Positions 24,373 to 33,939 are shown, counted from the first letter of the stretch. The stretch is 64,000 nt of DNA from Pelagerythrobacter aerophilus (GCF_003581645.1 NZ_QXFK01000019.1:124001-188000), one strand, 5' to 3'. The notes: generated by a model from the letters alone, not told the origin. Translations and numbers: made by a program.

Positions 24373-26106
24373 TCAGGCGACAGCCGCGCGGTGCACGCGC
24401 TCGCCGCCGCCGAACAGGGTAAGGCGTTCGTGCATCGTGCGATTGCGGCCCGCTTCCTTCGCTTCGTAGAGCAGCTTGTCCGCCCGGGCGTAGAGGTCCG
24501 CAAAGCTCGTGCCTTCCAGCCCCGCGGCCGGCACCTCGATCACGCCCATGCTCGCAGTGACGGGGGCGTCGAGACCTTCGAGATCGGCCGCGACGCGCTG
24601 GGTGATCGCGCGGCGCAAGTGCTCGGCCCGCTGCCGCGTTCCCGAACCGCGTAGCAGGACCATGAATTCCTCGCCGCCGAGCCGCAACGCGATCGCGTCC
24701 CGGTCGCCGTCCGCGCGGAGCACACGGGCGCAGACGCGCAGCACCTCATCGCCCACCTGGTGGCCGTGCGTGTCGTTCACGCGCTTGAAGTGATCGAGAT
24801 CGATCAGCGCCATCGTATCGAAGCCCTGCCGCTGGAGCTCGGCGAAACGCGCTTCGATCGCGCGGCGGTTGAGCAGGCCGGTGAGCGGGTCGCGCTCGGC
24901 CATGGCTTCCATCGCGAGCGACTGCTCGCGGGCGCGGTCACGCTCGTGCTTGAGGATCATGAAACGGTCCGCCGCGCCGAGCGAGGTGACGACCAGTTGG
25001 AACGCGACCGCTGCGCTGAAGGCGAAGATCTGGTCATGCGGGGCATCGCCGAAGCCGAGGTTGGTGAATATCCGCTCCAGCGCGATCGCCCATATCGGCA
25101 TGCAGGCGACGAACTGATACCGCGCAGCACGGCTACCGCGGAGGGCCGCCTGCCCCAGCGCCAGGGAGAACAGCGCGATCAGCGGCACGAACGCGAAGTA
25201 GAAGACATCCGAACCGAACTCGCGGAGCATGGGCAGTCTGGTGGCCTGGACGAGCGAAGTCGCCGCGGTGATCCCGGCGAAGCAGCGCAGGAGCCGGCGC
25301 GTGCGTTGGGGCAGGCATCCCTTCTCGAACAAGTCGGCGGCGAACACTGCTGCGGCGCCGACTCCGATCGATGACGTCAGCGGCAGAAGCAGGGAGACCT
25401 GCCATAGCGTCAGGTCGGCAAGGTGCAGCACCAGCCCCGAGGAAACCAGCGTCAACGCCAACATGCCCAGGACGGACAGGAGGTGCCAGAGCAGGAACGG
25501 CGCCTTGAGGATGCGGTAGAAGGCGAGGTCGAACAGCAGCGGCATGCACAGGAGGCCGCAGATAGCGGCCAGCGCGAGCATCGTCTCGAGCGGCCAGCGC
25601 ACATCGTCCGGCGAGGTGACGAGGCGTCCGTCCGACACGACCGGCGCGACCCACGCCCCGTCGATCGCGACAACGACGTGATCCGAACTCTCGGTGATCC
25701 GGGGCAGTGGCAGAACGAAGTTCAGCCCGCTCCCGATCAGCTCCGCATCGCTCATGCCATACCGCACGCTGCGCACTGCGCCTCCGCGATCCACCACCGA
25801 GACGACGATGTGGCCAAAGGTGCTCGCCCGCGTCGTGAAGTAGGCCGGCGGCTCTCCCGTCTGCGGAAGGTCGAAGCGAAGCAGCGCGCGCGGCGCGCGG
25901 TAGTCGGCAATGCTCCCGTCGCAGCGCCAGTGCGGCGCCGTCGCTCCGGCGCCTGCGGGATCGGACGACAGCGTCGCCGTGGCCTGGCACGCGGGGGCGA
26001 TCGGCTGCGCGTGGGCGGCGGACGCGGCGAGCAGCGCCAGCGCGGCGGCTACAATCGCCAGCAGTCCCCGGAGCGCATGTCGAGCCATGCTCCGCGCGCT
26101 ATGCAA
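24373..26106 (-). CDS. membrane-bound diguanylate cyclase (7TM sensor + GGDEF)
   Basis: A 577-residue protein. A signal peptide (to about residue 33, SAAHAQ) is followed by a periplasmic jelly-roll-like sensor of about 150 residues, seven membrane helices (about residues 180-385, 7TMR-DISM type) and a C-terminal GGDEF domain. The active-site motif is LRLGGEEFMVLL, with DPLTGLLNRRA and DLDHFKRVNDTHGHQVGD upstream, so synthesis of c-di-GMP is expected. The usual inhibitory I-site RxxD ahead of GGEEF is replaced by DRDA. Starts at 26106 and 26088 are both possible; neither has a strong ribosome binding site. Confidence 0.88.
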   Translation of the reverse strand: MHSARSMARHALRGLLAIVAAALALLAASAAHAQPIAPACQATATLSSDPAGAGATAPHWRCDGSIADYRAPRALLRFDLPQTGEPPAYFTTRASTFGHIVVSVVDRGGAVRSVRYGMSDAELIGSGLNFVLPLPRITESSDHVVVAIDGAWVAPVVSDGRLVTSPDDVRWPLETMLALAAICGLLCMPLLFDLAFYRILKAPFLLWHLLSVLGMLALTLVSSGLVLHLADLTLWQVSLLLPLTSSIGVGAAAVFAADLFEKGCLPQRTRRLLRCFAGITAATSLVQATRLPMLREFGSDVFYFAFVPLIALFSLALGQAALRGSRAARYQFVACMPIWAIALERIFTNLGFGDAPHDQIFAFSAAVAFQLVVTSLGAADRFMILKHERDRAREQSLAMEAMAERDPLTGLLNRRAIEARFAELQRQGFDTMALIDLDHFKRVNDTHGHQVGDEVLRVCARVLRADGDRDAIALRLGGEEFMVLLRGSGTRQRAEHLRRAITQRVAADLEGLDAPVTASMGVIEVPAAGLEGTSFADLYARADKLLYEAKEAGRNRTMHERLTLFGGGERVHRAAVA

Positions 26107-26156
26107 TAATTATTATCTTCGCCTTAAACGCCCGCGCAGCGAGGCCCGAATCGGCG

Positions 26157-27272
26157 CTAGCCCAGCACTTCGCCAATCGGCCGGTACTCGTACCCCAGCT
26201 CATCCGCCACCGCCTTGTAGGTCACCTGACCGGCGTGGACGTTGAGCCCTTCGGCGAGATGCGGATCGCGGCGCATCGCTTCCTTCCAGCCCAGTTCGGC
26301 AATCTGCAAGGCATGCGGAAGCGTGACGTTGTTGAGCGCATAGGTGCTGGTGCGCGCAACCGCACCGGGCATGTTGGCGACGCAGTAATGCACCACGTCG
26401 TCGATCACGTAAGTGGGCTCCGCATGCGTGGTCGGGCGGCTCGTCTCGAAACAGCCGCCCTGGTCGATCGCGACGTCGACCAGCACCGCGCCGGGCTGCA
26501 TGCACTTGAGCATCTCGCGCGTGACCAGCTTCGGCGCGGCGGCGCCGGGGATCAGCACGGCACCGATCACCAGGTCGGCCTCGCAGACCGCATCCTCAAG
26601 GTTCGCCTTGTTCGAAAAGCGCGTCTTGGCCCGGCTTTCGAAGTGGATGCCGACCCGCTCGAGCACCGCCGGATCACGGTCGAGGATCGTCGTGTCCGCA
26701 CCCAGCCCGACTGCCATCTGCGCGGCGTTGAAGCCAACCACGCCGCCGCCGATGACGAGGACCTTGCCCGGAAGCACGCCCGGCACACCGCCGAGCAGCA
26801 CGCCGCGCCCGCCGTGCGCTTTCTCCAGCGCGGTGGCGCCCGCCTGGATGCTCATGCGACCGGCAACCTGGCTCATCGGCTTCAGCAGCGGGAGCGAACC
26901 GTTGGGTCCGGTTACCGTTTCGTAAGCGATCGCCGTCACGCCGCTCTTGACCAGATCGGCGGTCTGGGGCGCGTCAGGCGCAAGGTGCAGGTAGGTGTAG
27001 AGCACCTGCCCTTCGTGCAGCCGTGCACGCTCCTGCGCCTGCGGCTCCTTGACCTTCACGATCATCTCGCACTCGGCAAAGATCGCCTCCGGCCCGTCCT
27101 TGATAACGGCGCCGGCCTGACGATACTCGGCATCATCGGCGCCGATCCCGTTGCCCGCCCCGCTCTCGATCCAGACCTCGTGCCCGTGCGCGACCAGCTC
27201 GCGCGTGCTTTCCGGCGTCAGGCCGACGCGGTATTCATGATTCTTGATTTCCGTGGGGCAGCCGATGCGCAT
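26157..27272 (-). CDS. ald: alanine dehydrogenase
   Basis: A 371-residue cytoplasmic NAD-dependent enzyme that interconverts L-alanine and pyruvate plus ammonia. Family signatures are present: [20 protein letters not shown] at the N-terminus, MIVKVKEPQ (active-site Lys) near residue 72, [10 protein letters not shown] with the catalytic His near residue 96, [17 protein letters not shown] as Rossmann loop near residue 171, and [16 protein letters not shown]. Length is standard. It is a single gene, divergent from the phosphate porin, with a 177-base gap that also holds a Pho box for the porin. Confidence 0.95.
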   Translation of the reverse strand: MRIGCPTEIKNHEYRVGLTPESTRELVAHGHEVWIESGAGNGIGADDAEYRQAGAVIKDGPEAIFAECEMIVKVKEPQAQERARLHEGQVLYTYLHLAPDAPQTADLVKSGVTAIAYETVTGPNGSLPLLKPMSQVAGRMSIQAGATALEKAHGGRGVLLGGVPGVLPGKVLVIGGGVVGFNAAQMAVGLGADTTILDRDPAVLERVGIHFESRAKTRFSNKANLEDAVCEADLVIGAVLIPGAAAPKLVTREMLKCMQPGAVLVDVAIDQGGCFETSRPTTHAEPTYVIDDVVHYCVANMPGAVARTSTYALNNVTLPHALQIAELGWKEAMRRDPHLAEGLNVHAGQVTYKAVADELGYEYRPIGEVLG

Positions 27273-27372
27273 GGATGAAACTCCTCATTGCCGACACCGT
27301 TGCGTCTGTAACTACCGCGCGGCGCGCTGTCTTCCCCCGATCGATCGAGCCGGGCGACGCATTCACAGAGCA

Positions 27373-27390
27373 CTGTCATTGGCCTGTCAC
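27373..27390 (+). promoter_or_regulatory. Pho box upstream of phosphate porin
   Basis: Two direct repeats, CTGTCAT (27373-27379) and CTGTCAC (27384-27390), are separated by TGGC. This is the 7+4 layout and 11-bp period of a PhoB binding site, and the match is nearly perfect. It lies 60 bases before the porin start and predicts induction under phosphate starvation. Confidence 0.88.
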
Positions 27391-27449
27391 ACAAACGGCA
27401 TAGCGGCGTCATCCATCAGTCGAACAACTGTCAGCTACAGGTAACCCAA

Positions 27450-28802
27450 ATGAAACACGCGCTTCGCGTTTCCGCACTGGCGATAGCGATCGGCACCGCC
27501 GCGCCCGCCATGGCGCAAGACCACGATGCCGCCATGCAGAACGAACTAGCCGCGATGCGGGCGGAGATGGCGCGCATGGCCGCGCGTATCGCCGCGCTCG
27601 AAGCGGATCTGGCCGCGGCAGAGGCGGAACCCGCCGAATCGGCCCCACCCGCGGCAGCGCCGCTGGAAACGGAGCGCGGCGATGAAACCAGGATCACCTG
27701 GAAGGGTGCGCCCGTGATCGAAACCGAAAGTGGTTGGAGCTTCAAGCCGCGCGGCCGCCTGCAGATCGATGCCGGCGTGATCGGCGCGCCGGATTCGACC
27801 GGGGCCGACGACGGCTTCGGCAACGAGATCCGCCGCGCGCGTCTGGGTGTCGAGGGCGATATGCCCGGCGGCTTCGGCTACAAGTTCGAAGCCGACTTCG
27901 CAGGCAACGAAGTCGAGCTCTCGGACGCAATCCTCACCTACGGCACCGGCGGGCTGACGATCTCCGCCGGGCAGCACAACGGTTTCCAGGGTCTGGAGGA
28001 GCTGACCAGCAGCCGTTTCATCTCCACGATGGAACGCGCCGCCTTCACCGATGCCTTCGGGTTCGAGCGGCGCGTCGGTCTCTCGGCGCAATATGCGGGC
28101 CGCGACTGGTTGGTCCAGGGCGGCCTGTTCAGCGACAACGTGGACGACCTGTCGAACGAGAACTGGAGCGCGGACGGGCGCGCGGTCTTCATGCCGAAGC
28201 TGGGCGGAACGCAGCTTCATCTCGGCGGCTCGGTTCACTACGCCGACTACGAAGCCGGAACGACGCTGCGTTACCGCCAGCGACCATTTCTCCACTTCAC
28301 CGACGATCGCTTCATCGACACCGACGAATTCGGCGCGGCGAGCGAACTCGGCCTGGGGCTGGAAACCGCCGCCATCGCCGGCCCCTTCCACGCTGCGGCC
28401 GAGGGTTTCTGGCAGAAGGCAAACCGGCCCGGCGCGCTGGCGGACCCGACGTTCTTCGGCGGCTATGCCGAAGTCGGCATGTTCCTCACCGAAGGGGACA
28501 CGCGCGGCTACAAGCGCGGCACGTTCGACCGCGTGAAGCCGGCCAATCCGGTCGGCGAGGGCGGCTTCGGCGCGGTGCAGGTGAACCTGCGCTACGACTA
28601 TCTCGACCTCACCGATGCCGGAATCGTCGGCGGAACGCAGAACGGCTATGCCGTCTCGCTGGTCTGGACGCCGACCGACTATACACGGTTGATGATGAAC
28701 TACGGCCGCATGCAGTATGACAATGCGACCATCCCTGCCGCGGGCGGCGATACGTCGTACGGCGTCGACGCCTTCGGCGTGCGCGCGCAGATCGATTTCT
28801 GA
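27450..28802 (+). CDS. phosphate-selective porin, OprO/OprP family
   Basis: A 450-residue outer-membrane porin. A signal peptide (to about residue 22, AAPAMAQ) is followed by a short coiled coil rich in Ala/Glu/Arg/Met (NELAAMRAEMARMAARIAAL) and an 18-strand-type barrel beginning FKPRGRLQIDAGVI and ending with the terminal aromatic RAQIDF. OprP-type porins form trimers selective for phosphate or polyphosphate, and many sphingomonads carry several. The Pho box directly upstream and pstS directly downstream under its own Pho box support a role in phosphate uptake. The ATG at 27450 follows CAGGTAACCCAA. Confidence 0.9.
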   Translation: MKHALRVSALAIAIGTAAPAMAQDHDAAMQNELAAMRAEMARMAARIAALEADLAAAEAEPAESAPPAAAPLETERGDETRITWKGAPVIETESGWSFKPRGRLQIDAGVIGAPDSTGADDGFGNEIRRARLGVEGDMPGGFGYKFEADFAGNEVELSDAILTYGTGGLTISAGQHNGFQGLEELTSSRFISTMERAAFTDAFGFERRVGLSAQYAGRDWLVQGGLFSDNVDDLSNENWSADGRAVFMPKLGGTQLHLGGSVHYADYEAGTTLRYRQRPFLHFTDDRFIDTDEFGAASELGLGLETAAIAGPFHAAAEGFWQKANRPGALADPTFFGGYAEVGMFLTEGDTRGYKRGTFDRVKPANPVGEGGFGAVQVNLRYDYLDLTDAGIVGGTQNGYAVSLVWTPTDYTRLMMNYGRMQYDNATIPAAGGDTSYGVDAFGVRAQIDF

Positions 28803-28816
28803 GCACGTGACCTTGC

Positions 28817-28834
28817 TTGTCATGCACTTGTCAC
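28817..28834 (+). promoter_or_regulatory. Pho box upstream of pstS
   Basis: TTGTCAT (28817-28823) and TTGTCAC (28828-28834) form a second PhoB-type direct repeat with an 11-bp period, 49 bases before the pstS start. Having its own box in an 80-base gap means pstS can be induced independently of the porin. Confidence 0.85.
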
Positions 28835-28882
28835 AGATCGCCCATATCGGCGATGCGATCCTGAAACCCGAGGGGTAAGACT

Positions 28883-29926
28883 ATGCGTACCACCATCTCT
28901 TTATGCCTTGCCGCCGCGGCGGCGCTTTCGCTTTCCGCCTGCGACGCACCGGGTGCCGGGGGCACGCGCGACTCGATCCGCGCCGTCGGCTCTTCGACCG
29001 TCTATCCGTTCGCCAAGGTGGTCGCGGAAAACTTCGCCCGCTCGAACCCGGACTTCAAATCGCCGCTGATCGAATCGACGGGCACCGGCGGCGGCATCGC
29101 GCTGTTCTGCGCGGGCGTGGGGCCGACGACGCCCGATATCGCCAATGCCTCGCGCCGGATGAAGAAGAGCGAGTTCGAAACCTGCCAGGCGAACGGCGTG
29201 GAAGACGTGATCGAGCTGCAGGTCGGCCTCGACGGGATCGCCTTCGCCTCCGCGCAGGGCGGCATCGTGATGAACCTGACGCCCGAGATCGTCTACAAGG
29301 CGCTCGCCGCGCAGCCTTACGGCGAAGAGCAGACGGCGAAGACCTGGGCCGACGTCGACCCCTCGCTGCCGGCCGAGCCGATCCTGGTCTATGGCCCGCC
29401 GTCCACCTCGGGCACGCGCGACGCGCTCAAGGAACTGGTGCTCGAGGTCGGCTGCGACGCCAATCCGGCGATGGACCAGCTCAAGGAAAGCGACGAGGAT
29501 CGTCACACCCAGATCTGCACCGAAGTCCGTTCGGACGGCGCCTATGTCGACCAGGGCGAGCAGGACAACCTGATCGTCCAGAAGATCGGCAACAATCCCA
29601 AGGCGGTCGGCGTATTCGGTTACTCCTATCTCGAAGAGAACGCGGGCAAGGTCCAGGGCCTGCCGATGAACGGAGTCGAACCGACTTACGAGAACATCTC
29701 GAGCTTCGAGTATCCGGGTGCGCGCCCGCTCTACGTCTACGTCAAGAAGGCGCATCTCGACGCGATTCCCGGCCTGAAGGAATTCATCGCCGAGTGGACC
29801 CGTAGCTGGGGCAAGGACGGCCCGCTCGCGAAGATCGGTCTGGTCCCTTCGCCCAGCGACGCCATGGCCAGGAACCTCGAAGCGGCGACGCAGCACACCG
29901 CGATGACCGGCGACGAGTTCGAATAA
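28883..29926 (+). CDS. pstS: phosphate ABC transporter substrate-binding lipoprotein PstS
   Basis: A 347-residue periplasmic phosphate-binding protein. The lipobox LSAC places the acylated cysteine at residue 20, so it is a lipoprotein. Ligand-binding signatures are RAVGSSTVYPFAKVVAE, ESTGTGGGIALFCAG (phosphate loop) and YGPPSTSGTRDALKE. Deeper in the protein are FGYSYLEENAGKVQG and a C-terminal RSWGKDGPLAKIGL. It feeds the PstCAB permease, whose genes are not in the window, an uncommon separation. Start ATG 28883 follows GAGGGGTAAGACT. It is preceded by a Pho box and followed by a strong terminator. Confidence 0.93.
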   Translation: MRTTISLCLAAAAALSLSACDAPGAGGTRDSIRAVGSSTVYPFAKVVAENFARSNPDFKSPLIESTGTGGGIALFCAGVGPTTPDIANASRRMKKSEFETCQANGVEDVIELQVGLDGIAFASAQGGIVMNLTPEIVYKALAAQPYGEEQTAKTWADVDPSLPAEPILVYGPPSTSGTRDALKELVLEVGCDANPAMDQLKESDEDRHTQICTEVRSDGAYVDQGEQDNLIVQKIGNNPKAVGVFGYSYLEENAGKVQGLPMNGVEPTYENISSFEYPGARPLYVYVKKAHLDAIPGLKEFIAEWTRSWGKDGPLAKIGLVPSPSDAMARNLEAATQHTAMTGDEFE

Positions 29927-29952
29927 CCCCGGTTTCACCGGCGCCAAAGTAG

Positions 29953-29984
29953 GGGCGCCGTCTCTCCGGAGACGGCGCCCTTTT
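29953..29984 (+). terminator. rho-independent terminator of pstS
   Basis: A perfect 12-bp stem (29953-29964 with 29969-29980) with a TCCG tetraloop is followed by TTTT (29981-29984). It begins 27 bases after the pstS stop and insulates it from ku. It is the strongest terminator seen in the window. Confidence 0.9.
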
Positions 29985-30046
29985 CGCATGCCCGGAAACG
30001 AATCCCCGCGCCAAGCGCTGAATCGGCGCGAAAGGGGACAAGAACG

Positions 30047-30913
30047 ATGGCGGCACGCGCCTATTGGCAGGGGCAGATCAGGCTGGCGCTGGTCTCGATA
30101 CCCGTCGAAGTCTACGCCGCGACCAAGAGCGGTGCCTCGATATCCTTCCGCCAGATCCATGAACCGAGCGGAAAGCCGATCAAGTACGAGAAAGTCGTGC
30201 AGGGCCTTGGTCCGATAGACCGCGACGACATCGTCAAGGGCTACGAGATCTCGAAAGGGAACTATGTCCTGCTTGAGGAAGACGAGATCGAGGCGGTCAA
30301 GATCGAGAGCCGCAAGACGCTGGAACTGGTCCAGTTCGTCGATGCGGACGAGATCGACGTGTTCTACTTCGAGAAGCCCTATTTCGTCGTGCCACAGGAC
30401 GAGCTCGCCGAGGAAGCCTTCGTCGTTCTGCGAGAGGCATTGCGGCAGAAGAAGAAAGTTGCGCTCGGGCAATTGTCGGTGCGGGGACGCGAGACGCTCG
30501 TCAGCCTCAAGCCCTGCGGCAAGGGCATCGTGCTCGAAACGCTGCGTTACGAGGACGAGGTCCGCCGCGCGCAGACCTATTTCAAGGACATTCCCGACAG
30601 CAAGCCCGACAAGGAGATGCTCGAGCTTGCGGGCACGCTGATCGACAAGAAGAGCGCGCCCTTCGACGCGGGCGAGTTCCGCGATCGCTACGTCGATGCG
30701 ATCCGCAAGCTGATCGACAAGAAGGCCAAGGCGAAGGGCAAGAAGGTACTGGAAGATGTCGAGGAACCGGCGCCGTCCGGCAAGTCCAACGTCATCGATC
30801 TGATGGCCGCGCTCAAGAAGTCGGTGAAGGAAGACAAGCCGGCGGCAGAGAGTTCATCGAAGAAAGCTTCAGCCAAGAAATCCTCCAGCTCCAAGGCGAG
30901 GAAGCGCGCTTGA
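30047..30913 (+). CDS. ku: non-homologous end joining protein Ku
   Basis: A 288-residue bacterial Ku homodimer subunit that rings DNA double-strand ends and recruits LigD. It begins ARAYWQGQIRLALVSIPVEV, with SFRQIHEPSGKPIKYEKV next, and has YFEKPYFVVP and LVSLKPCGKGIVLETLRY in the core. The Ku core ends near residue 225. The last 60 residues are rich in Lys/Ser/Ala, a basic tail typical of DNA-threading Ku proteins. The ATG at 30047 follows AAAGGGGACAAGAACG. It leads a three-gene operon with an MgtC-like gene and ligD. Confidence 0.95.
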   Translation: MAARAYWQGQIRLALVSIPVEVYAATKSGASISFRQIHEPSGKPIKYEKVVQGLGPIDRDDIVKGYEISKGNYVLLEEDEIEAVKIESRKTLELVQFVDADEIDVFYFEKPYFVVPQDELAEEAFVVLREALRQKKKVALGQLSVRGRETLVSLKPCGKGIVLETLRYEDEVRRAQTYFKDIPDSKPDKEMLELAGTLIDKKSAPFDAGEFRDRYVDAIRKLIDKKAKAKGKKVLEDVEEPAPSGKSNVIDLMAALKKSVKEDKPAAESSSKKASAKKSSSSKARKRA

Positions 30914-31407
30914 TGGAGCTCAACGACCCCGTTCTGATCCACTGGATGGATTGGGATCTGCTGTCGCGCCTGGGCGCGGCCGCGATTCTCGGCATTCTCC
31001 TCGGCCTCGACCGCGAACTGCGCGGCCACGAGGCCGGCATGCGCACACATGCGCTGATCTGCTTCGCCGCAGCGGCGATGACCGTCTCGATCATCGCACT
31101 CTACGGCCAGCTCGACGGTACCAGGATGGACCCGCTGCGCATATTCGAGGCCACCGGCGCCTTTGTGGGCATCATCGGGGCCGGCCTGATCGTGTTCAGT
31201 AGAGGGCAGGTCCATAATCTGACCACGGCCGCCCACCTGTGGGTGGCCGCGGTGATCGGCATCGCCTGCGGCGCGGCCCAGTGGCCGCTGGTAGTGGTCG
31301 CCGCGATCGTCAGCCTCCTCCTGCTCACGCTGCTGCGGCTGGTCGAGGACAAGGACGACGGCCGTGTGCTCGGCAGGAAACGGGAGCCGCGCGATGGCGA
31401 AGCGTGA
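30913..31407 (+). CDS. MgtC/SapB family membrane protein
   Basis: A 164-residue inner-membrane protein with about four helices. It has the MgtC family signature GILLGLDRELRGHEAGMRTHALIC (residues about 24-47, containing the conserved Asp-Arg-Glu and Arg-Thr-His) and VGIIGAGLIV. It lacks the C-terminal ACT-like domain of pathogen MgtC. It starts at the last base of the ku stop (TGATG) and overlaps ligD by 14 bases, so translation of all three is linked. Function in this context is unknown; a link with repair has not been established to my knowledge. Confidence 0.85.
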   Translation: MELNDPVLIHWMDWDLLSRLGAAAILGILLGLDRELRGHEAGMRTHALICFAAAAMTVSIIALYGQLDGTRMDPLRIFEATGAFVGIIGAGLIVFSRGQVHNLTTAAHLWVAAVIGIACGAAQWPLVVVAAIVSLLLLTLLRLVEDKDDGRVLGRKREPRDGEA

Positions 31408-33916
31408 TCCGCTCACCGAATACAACCGCAAGCGGGATTTCGCCCGCACGGCGGAACCTGCGGGCAAGCGCGAGAGCAGCACCGGCGGCAACCGCTTCAT
31501 CGTCCAGAAGCACGACGCCACGCGGCTTCACTGGGATTTCCGGCTGGAGGCGGACGGCGTGCTCAAGTCCTGGGCGGTGACCAAGGGGCCCTCGCCCGAC
31601 CCCGACATCAAACGTCTGGCGGTCCGGACCGAGGACCACCCGATGTCCTATGCCGAATTCGAAGGCACGATCCCCAAGGGCGAATATGGCGGCGGCACGG
31701 TCATGCTGTGGGATCGGGGCACCTGGGCGCCCGTCGAGGGCAAGAGCTGGAAGGACATCGACAAGGGCCATCTTCACTTCACGCTTCGGGGCGAGCGCAT
31801 GAACGGCGAATGGCTGCTCGTGCGCATGAAGAAACGGCCCGGGGAGAAGCGCGAGAACTGGCTGCTGCGCAAGGTGGCCGACGAATATGCCGAGGAAGGC
31901 GATCCGCTGGTCGAGCGGGAATTGACCAGCGTCCTCACCGGCCGATCCATGGCGGAGATCGCCGCCGATGTGAAAAGCGAGCACTCGCTGAAGGGGAAGA
32001 AGGGCAAGGCCTTCGCCAGCGAGATGGAGAAGGCAGCCAAGCACAACGCCCGCAAGGCCAAGCCCAGGCGCAAGGCCGCTGCCGAAAAGCCGCCGAAGTT
32101 CCGTCCGCCCCAGCTCGCCACGCTGGTCGATGCGGTGCCGACCGGCAACGGCTGGATGCACGAGATCAAGTTCGACGGCTACCGCGCGCTGATCGCCGCG
32201 GCGGGGGAGGACGTGCGCGTCTATACCCGCAGCGGCAAGGACTGGAGCGAGAAGTTCGCCCCGCTGGTCGCGCACTTCGCAGCGCTGGACCTTCCGTCAT
32301 GCCTGATCGACGGCGAGATCGTCGCCTACGGGAAGGACGGCAATCCCGATTTCTCGTCGCTTCAGAAAGTCCTCAAGCGCGGGCACGGCTCGCAAGGGGA
32401 GGGCGATGCGCTGACCTTCCACGCATTCGACTTGCTCGAAGTCGAGGGAGAGAACCTCGCCAAACTCCCGAACATCGAGCGCAAGGAGCGGCTGGAGGCG
32501 CTGCTCAGGAACGCCCAGCCGCCGATCCATGTCGCCGACCACGTGATTGGCGCGGGCGAGAAGCTCTACCGCGCCATGTGCCAGGCGAAGCAGGAGGGGA
32601 TCATCTCGAAGGCGGTGGACTCCCCCTATCGCAGCACGCGGACGCGAAACTGGGTCAAGGTCAAGTGCACGCTGCGGCAGGAATTCGTGATCATCGGCTG
32701 GAAGAAGTCGAGCGCCAAGGCGCGGCCCTTCTCTTCGCTCCTGCTGGCGCAGCATGAAGACGGCGAACTCGTCTACAAGGGCAATGTCGGCACTGGCTTC
32801 AACCAGGACGCGTTGGCCGATCTGGCGCAGAAAATGGCGCGGCTGGAGCGCAAGAAAGCGGCCGCCGAAGTCGACAGGGTGTCGGCGCGCGGGGTCACCT
32901 GGCTCAAGCCCGAACTGGTCGCGGAGATCGCCTTCGCCGAATTCACCGCCGAAGGGAACGTGCGCCATGCGAGCTTCCTCGGCCTGCGAAGCGACAAGCC
33001 CGCCGAGGAGGTGACGCCGGAGGAACCGGACGAGGCTCCGCAGGAGGACGTGGCGGACGCGGTGAAGATCTCCAGCCGCAACCGGGTGATCTTCCCCGAT
33101 GGTGGCCAGACCAAGGGCGACCTCGCCGACTACTACGCCGACATCGCGCCGCTGATGCTCCCCTTCGCGGCGTTCCGCCCGGTCAGCCTGGTCCGCTGCC
33201 CACAGGGGCGGGCACGGAAGTGCTTTTTCCAGAAGCACGATTCCGGCTCGTTCGGACCGCACGTTCATCACGTGCCGATCGCCGAAAAGAAGGGGGGGAC
33301 CGAGGATTATCTCTATGTCGAAGATGCCGCGGGCCTGCTCGCCTGCGTGCAGATGGGCACGATAGAGTTTCACGGCTGGGGCGCGCGCAGCACCGAGGTA
33401 GAGCAACCCGACCGAATGGTGTTCGATCTCGACCCGGACGAAGGGCTCGATTTCGGCGACGTCAAGCAGGCTGCCAAGGACATTCGCAAGAAGCTCGCCG
33501 ACCTCGGCCTCACGAGCTTCGCCATGCTTTCGGGCGGCAAAGGGGTGCACGTCGTGGTCCCCCTCACCCCCGGCCATTCGTGGGATGAGCACAAGGACTT
33601 CTCCAAGCGCTTCGCCGAGGCGTTGAGCATGGCCGAACCCGAGCGCTTCGTCGCAACGATGAGCAAGGCCAAGCGCAAGGGGAAGATCTTCATCGACTAT
33701 CTGCGCAACCAGCGGGGCAGCACCGCAGTCGTGCCCTATTCCGCCCGCGCGCGGGCGGGTGCACCGGTCGCCGTGCCGATCTCCTGGAAGGAACTGGACG
33801 ACTTCGCGAATGCGCAGCCGTTCTCGATCTCCGACGCCAAGGCGCTGCACAAGCGGGCGGAATCGAAGGCGCTCGCCGGCTGGGGTTTCGCCGAACAGCG
33901 CTTGCCCGATATCTGA
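31394..33916 (+). CDS. ligD: multifunctional DNA ligase D
   Basis: An 840-residue non-homologous end-joining enzyme with three domains in phosphoesterase-ligase-polymerase order, as in Pseudomonas LigD. The 3'-phosphoesterase (about 40-190) shows FIVQKHDATRLHWDFRLE and HLHFTLRGERMNGEWLL. The ATP-dependent ligase (about 230-540) has the nucleotidyl Lys259 in HEIKFDGYRAL and EFVIIGWKKS. The archaeo-eukaryotic primase-type polymerase (about 560-835) has Asp678/Asp680 in FDLDPDEG and MLSGGKGVHVVVPL. ATG 31394 lies inside the MgtC-like gene; the frame upstream has no better start. It works with Ku encoded two genes upstream. Confidence 0.95.
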   Translation: MAKRDPLTEYNRKRDFARTAEPAGKRESSTGGNRFIVQKHDATRLHWDFRLEADGVLKSWAVTKGPSPDPDIKRLAVRTEDHPMSYAEFEGTIPKGEYGGGTVMLWDRGTWAPVEGKSWKDIDKGHLHFTLRGERMNGEWLLVRMKKRPGEKRENWLLRKVADEYAEEGDPLVERELTSVLTGRSMAEIAADVKSEHSLKGKKGKAFASEMEKAAKHNARKAKPRRKAAAEKPPKFRPPQLATLVDAVPTGNGWMHEIKFDGYRALIAAAGEDVRVYTRSGKDWSEKFAPLVAHFAALDLPSCLIDGEIVAYGKDGNPDFSSLQKVLKRGHGSQGEGDALTFHAFDLLEVEGENLAKLPNIERKERLEALLRNAQPPIHVADHVIGAGEKLYRAMCQAKQEGIISKAVDSPYRSTRTRNWVKVKCTLRQEFVIIGWKKSSAKARPFSSLLLAQHEDGELVYKGNVGTGFNQDALADLAQKMARLERKKAAAEVDRVSARGVTWLKPELVAEIAFAEFTAEGNVRHASFLGLRSDKPAEEVTPEEPDEAPQEDVADAVKISSRNRVIFPDGGQTKGDLADYYADIAPLMLPFAAFRPVSLVRCPQGRARKCFFQKHDSGSFGPHVHHVPIAEKKGGTEDYLYVEDAAGLLACVQMGTIEFHGWGARSTEVEQPDRMVFDLDPDEGLDFGDVKQAAKDIRKKLADLGLTSFAMLSGGKGVHVVVPLTPGHSWDEHKDFSKRFAEALSMAEPERFVATMSKAKRKGKIFIDYLRNQRGSTAVVPYSARARAGAPVAVPISWKELDDFANAQPFSISDAKALHKRAESKALAGWGFAEQRLPDI

Positions 33917-33939
33917 GCTCGAAGTAGCGTCGCTTCCGG

